From: Haloarcula salina | Lineage (GTDB): Archaea; Halobacteriota; Halobacteria; Halobacteriales; Haloarculaceae | Assembly: GCF_010119195.1 (NCBI RefSeq) | Contig: NZ_WRXL01000005.1 | Span: 310,001-374,000, forward strand | Direction of reading: 5' to 3' | DNA: 64,000 nt | Shown here: one piece after another, positions 61,636-64,000 of the stretch | Layout: every line of letters begins with the position of its first letter | Position numbering within the stretch: position 1 is the stretch's first letter | Program-made: the position numbers and the translations under genes | The notes under the pieces: generated by a model | The model's input: only the letters and a program-made list of their open reading frames with translations | Databases searched by the model: none | What the model was told of the DNA's origin: nothing

Positions 61636-62001
61636 CTACCGCAGCTCTTTCGCGTTCCCCTTCGCATCCCAGATTTCACGCAGTACGCGAGCGAGCGCTG
61701 CCGTTCGCTCCGGAACGTCCTCGTTGCCGCCCTCCATCGACGCGTCTACCACTGGCTCGGCGAAGGGCTCCGTGAGCGGGAACCCATCAATCACGTCTGC
61801 CACCTCGAACTGATATTTCCCGCCCGAATCTGCCTGCGACCACGCCGTAGCAGCGGCCTCGTCGGTGTAGGTGATCGTATACGTCTCCCCACCGAGAGCT
61901 CTGTGCAAGTCGGTCAGGGTACCGACATCGATACGAGAGCCGTCGTCGACGAGCGAAACCGTCTCACCGTCGACAGCGATCCTCACTGACTCCGTAGCCA
62001 T
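61636..62001 (-). CDS. Conserved hypothetical acidic protein
   Basis: A 121-residue acidic protein without signal or membrane segments. MATESVRIAVDGETVSLVDD and LHRALGGETYTITYTDEAAA suggest a small beta-rich domain followed by helices (ERTAALARVLREIWDAKG). ATG 62001 is chosen as the first start with coding composition. It is 36 bases ahead of uspA on the same strand. No family is assigned. Confidence 0.55.
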   Translation of the reverse strand: MATESVRIAVDGETVSLVDDGSRIDVGTLTDLHRALGGETYTITYTDEAAATAWSQADSGGKYQFEVADVIDGFPLTEPFAEPVVDASMEGGNEDVPERTAALARVLREIWDAKGNAKELR

Positions 62002-62147
62002 ACCAGCTAGTTCGATTCTACACATATCAAGGTATTCCTCCCTCGATATCCGACCGTTCCCGCAGGGCCAGTGGCTACTATCGGTACACCGTTCTCGCTA
62101 CGGAGGTGACCGGTACGTATATCGGGCTTGAAAACCGTGTACAACAT

Positions 62148-63062
62148 ATGACCGAGAGTACGGCGCTTGCCTCACTCGATCCCGAGATGGTTCGCCCTGA
62201 AGCGGTCGACCGTGACGCCCTCGGTGAGGCGCTCAGTGCGACCAAGAACCGTCGACGGACCCATGCGGCGAAGCTCACGGCCACGTTAGCCGCGGAGGAT
62301 CCGTCCTTCGTCGAACCGTTGGTTCCGACAATCGCCTCCGTGCTCGGCGACGAGCGCGTTGTCGTAAACCGTGAACTCTCGTCTGCGCTCGCATCCATCG
62401 CTGCCGAGTCCGCGGACTCGGTGACACCGGCCATTGCGCCCCTTCTCGAGTTGTTGTCCGATGACGTCCCGCTCGTCAGGTCGGTCGCCGCGATACCGGT
62501 TCGAGCGCTCGCTGTCGAGGACCCCACACTGTTCGTCGGTCACGCCGACCAGCTGCTCGATGTGGTCGAACGGGACGTCTCGGACCCGACGGCCGGCTTC
62601 GACGCGGCCCCACTCGAAGATCCCGAGGTGTTCGAACTGCACCAGAGTATCTCGCAAGACGAGGAGCGTCGGCAATTCGTCGCGCGAACAGTTGCGGCGA
62701 TGGTCCTGGAGGAGGTTACTGCTATCGAGCCCGAATCGGTCGCCGAGCACGTCGACCCACTGCTCTCGCTACTGAACGACGACGACGCTGCCGTCGTTGG
62801 GGCAGTAGCGAACTGCATCGCGTCCCTCGCACGGGCAGACGTCGGTGGCGTCAGCGACGCGGCCACCGCTCTCAGCGACCAACTCTTGACATGGGAACAC
62901 GACGACGCGATCCGTGCACAACTACTGCGTGCGCTCGGATACGTGGGGGACAGCGAAGCCATACCTGCCGTCCGAACTGTCGCGACGGACGAAGACGCGC
63001 CACCGGAACTCCGAACCCTCGCCGCTGAGACCGAAGACTGGCTCCGCGAGCAGTCCGAGTAG
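62148..63062 (+). CDS. HEAT-repeat protein
   Basis: A 304-residue helical-repeat protein. Repeats are visible as NRELSSALASIAAESADSVT, LVRSVAAIPVRALAVEDPT, DDAAVVGAVANCIASLARAD and AIRAQLLRALGYVGDSEAIP. GTATATCGGG lies about 26 bases before ATG 62148, so it is leaderless. It resembles the HEAT protein at 34020 in type but has no zinc ribbon. A scaffold role is likely; partners are unknown. Confidence 0.78.
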   Translation: MTESTALASLDPEMVRPEAVDRDALGEALSATKNRRRTHAAKLTATLAAEDPSFVEPLVPTIASVLGDERVVVNRELSSALASIAAESADSVTPAIAPLLELLSDDVPLVRSVAAIPVRALAVEDPTLFVGHADQLLDVVERDVSDPTAGFDAAPLEDPEVFELHQSISQDEERRQFVARTVAAMVLEEVTAIEPESVAEHVDPLLSLLNDDDAAVVGAVANCIASLARADVGGVSDAATALSDQLLTWEHDDAIRAQLLRALGYVGDSEAIPAVRTVATDEDAPPELRTLAAETEDWLREQSE

Positions 63063-63063
63063 T

Positions 63064-63306
63064 CTACTCTTTCCTGCCGCGCGTTTCGCGACGGATACAC
63101 CCGACGTAGAGCACCCCGACGACGCTGCCGAAAAGAAGAATCAAGACGAGATTGACGACGGCGATAACGTACGATCCGGTGCCCGGTGTGCCAAAGAGGA
63201 GTGTCAGGAATGTCAGCAGCAGCATGAAGACGAGGAACGTGAGCACGAGCCGCAAGAGCCCCTCGTAGTCGCATATCACTGACCAGAATTTCTCGATATT
63301 GACCAT
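63064..63306 (-). CDS. Small two-helix membrane protein
   Basis: An 80-residue protein with two hydrophobic helices (LVLTFLVFMLLLTFLTLLF at about 20-38 and YVIAVVNLVLILLFGSVVG at about 46-64) and a basic tail RRETRGRKE. The promoter GTTTATTATC lies 26 bases before ATG 63306. Its stop is 1 base after the stop of the convergent HEAT gene. No family is recognised. Confidence 0.65.
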   Translation of the reverse strand: MVNIEKFWSVICDYEGLLRLVLTFLVFMLLLTFLTLLFGTPGTGSYVIAVVNLVLILLFGSVVGVLYVGCIRRETRGRKE

Positions 63307-63365
63307 GCGTTATGGCACACGAAGTGTGATAATAAACGTTCTCGTAGGTCGGAACGGAAGCCGGC

Positions 63366-64000
63366 TCAGTCGTCGGTCAATTCCGGACTGTCCCAGTACT
63401 CGTGGGTGTCGTCCTCACGGAAGCAGGCGACCCGCTGTTCGCCGTGTTCGTAGGCCGTCGGATTGGCCCGTGTACAGGCTTCGCGTGCTTTCGGGCAGCG
63501 GGTGTGGAACCGGCAGCCGCTCGGCGGGTTGATCGGGTCCGGGATGTCTATTTTCCGCATCGGCATCTCGCCGTGATCGTCAAGCGAGAGGTCCGGTGTG
63601 GCCCATCGAAGAACCTCGGTATACGGATGTTGGGGCTCGTTGATGACCTGCTCTGCGGGCCCGATCTCGGCGAGCTGACCGAGATACATCACGCCGATTT
63701 TCCCGTTACCGTGTGAGGAGAAGTACCTGGCGTTCGAAAGGTCGTGAGAGATGAACACGAACGAGGTGTCGAACTCCGCTTGCAAGTCAAGCATCATGTC
63801 CATCATCTCGACTCGAAGAGACACGTCCAGCGCGCTGATGGCTTCGTCAGCGAGGATCACGTCCGGGTTCATCAGAAGCGCTCGACAGAGCGCGACCCGT
63901 TGTTTCTCGCCGCCCGATAGCTGGTGTGGATATCGGTCTGCGAAGTCCGCAGCGGGATTCATCCCGACGCGTTCGAGCAGCGAGTAGATACGGTTTCTCT
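63366..64000 (-). CDS. Oligopeptide/dipeptide ABC transporter ATP-binding protein, C-terminal part (cut by window edge)
   Basis: The frame is open to the window end, giving the last 210 residues of an OppF/DppF-type ATPase. The signature QLSGGEKQRVALCRALL, Walker B VILADEAISALDVS (Ala replaces the usual Pro after DE) and the switch His in FISHDLS are present. The oligopeptide-type C-terminal motif SGCRFHTRCPKAREAC is near the end. In haloarchaeal sugar-degradation regions such transporters often import oligosaccharides, so it may belong with the GH5/epimerase block. Confidence 0.87.
   Translation of the reverse strand, partial: RNRIYSLLERVGMNPAADFADRYPHQLSGGEKQRVALCRALLMNPDVILADEAISALDVSLRVEMMDMMLDLQAEFDTSFVFISHDLSNARYFSSHGNGKIGVMYLGQLAEIGPAEQVINEPQHPYTEVLRWATPDLSLDDHGEMPMRKIDIPDPINPPSGCRFHTRCPKAREACTRANPTAYEHGEQRVACFREDDTHEYWDSPELTDD

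Noticed and set aside
1-64000. CRISPR arrays, rRNA or tRNA genes, replication origin
   Set aside because: I found no regularly spaced repeats, no tRNA-like cloverleaf and no Orc1/Cdc6 gene with flanking repeats.

Overview
The window looks like a high-GC haloarchaeal (class Halobacteria) chromosome or megaplasmid. The predicted proteins are rich in Asp and Glu. Many genes are leaderless, with a TATA element about 26 bases before the start codon. Exported proteins carry twin-arginine (Tat) signals, often with a lipobox. HTH_10 (Bat-type) and winged-helix regulators and a cytoplasmic PAS transducer fit this. The genus cannot be told from the sequence. I see no rRNA, tRNA or CRISPR array.

Positions 1-9323 form a phenylacetate-type aromatic ring catabolism block: a thiolase (cut by the window edge), a double-hotdog thioesterase, a PaaG-like isomerase, an aldehyde dehydrogenase, an acyl-CoA dehydrogenase, an enoyl-CoA hydratase and the ring epoxidase operon paaA, DUF59 half of paaD, paaB, paaC, zinc-ribbon half of paaD. 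A GNAT protein and a stand-alone [2Fe-2S] ferredoxin are divergent. Positions 9885-20311 form an aromatic/organic acid uptake and activation block: benzoate/aminobenzoate-type CoA ligase, a two-subunit CoA-transferase, a LivKHM/LivGF ABC importer split over two divergent operons, a PaaG-like isomerase and a soluble chemotaxis transducer.

Positions 20468-31324 are mixed: a GNAT protein, a TRIC/UPF0126 membrane protein, two 507-residue aldehyde dehydrogenase paralogs flanking a winged-helix regulator, a zinc alcohol dehydrogenase, a truncated haemoglobin, small membrane proteins, a Bat-type regulator and an acyl-CoA dehydrogenase. Positions 31325-34019 are AT-rich and gene-poor, with a transposase remnant.

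Positions 35070-52767 are the most interesting part: an iron-regulated siderophore system. It encodes a FecCD/FecE/FecB ferric-siderophore importer, an ABC exporter (plus a decayed paralog), three NIS (IucA/IucC) synthetases, diaminobutyrate aminotransferase and decarboxylase (giving 1,3-diaminopropane), a glutamine-synthetase-family ligase and an RraA-like aldolase-fold protein. Six near-perfect TTTTAGG-N4-CCTAAAA palindromes (DtxR/IdeR-like), plus a degenerate one and a half-site, sit at the starts of its transcription units. No hydroxylase or hydroxamate acetyltransferase is present. The gene set therefore resembles achromobactin/staphyloferrin B (polycarboxylate) pathways more than the aerobactin/schizokinen type.

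Positions 54279-61101 look like a polysaccharide/sugar block: two Gfo/Idh/MocA oxidoreductases, an AGE-family epimerase, a Tat-exported GH5 glycosidase with a carbohydrate-binding module, and a TIM-barrel sugar isomerase. It is followed by UspA, a HEAT-repeat protein and the end of an oligopeptide ABC ATPase. Three copies of an 86-bp hairpin element (MITE-like) are spread over 27727-58967.
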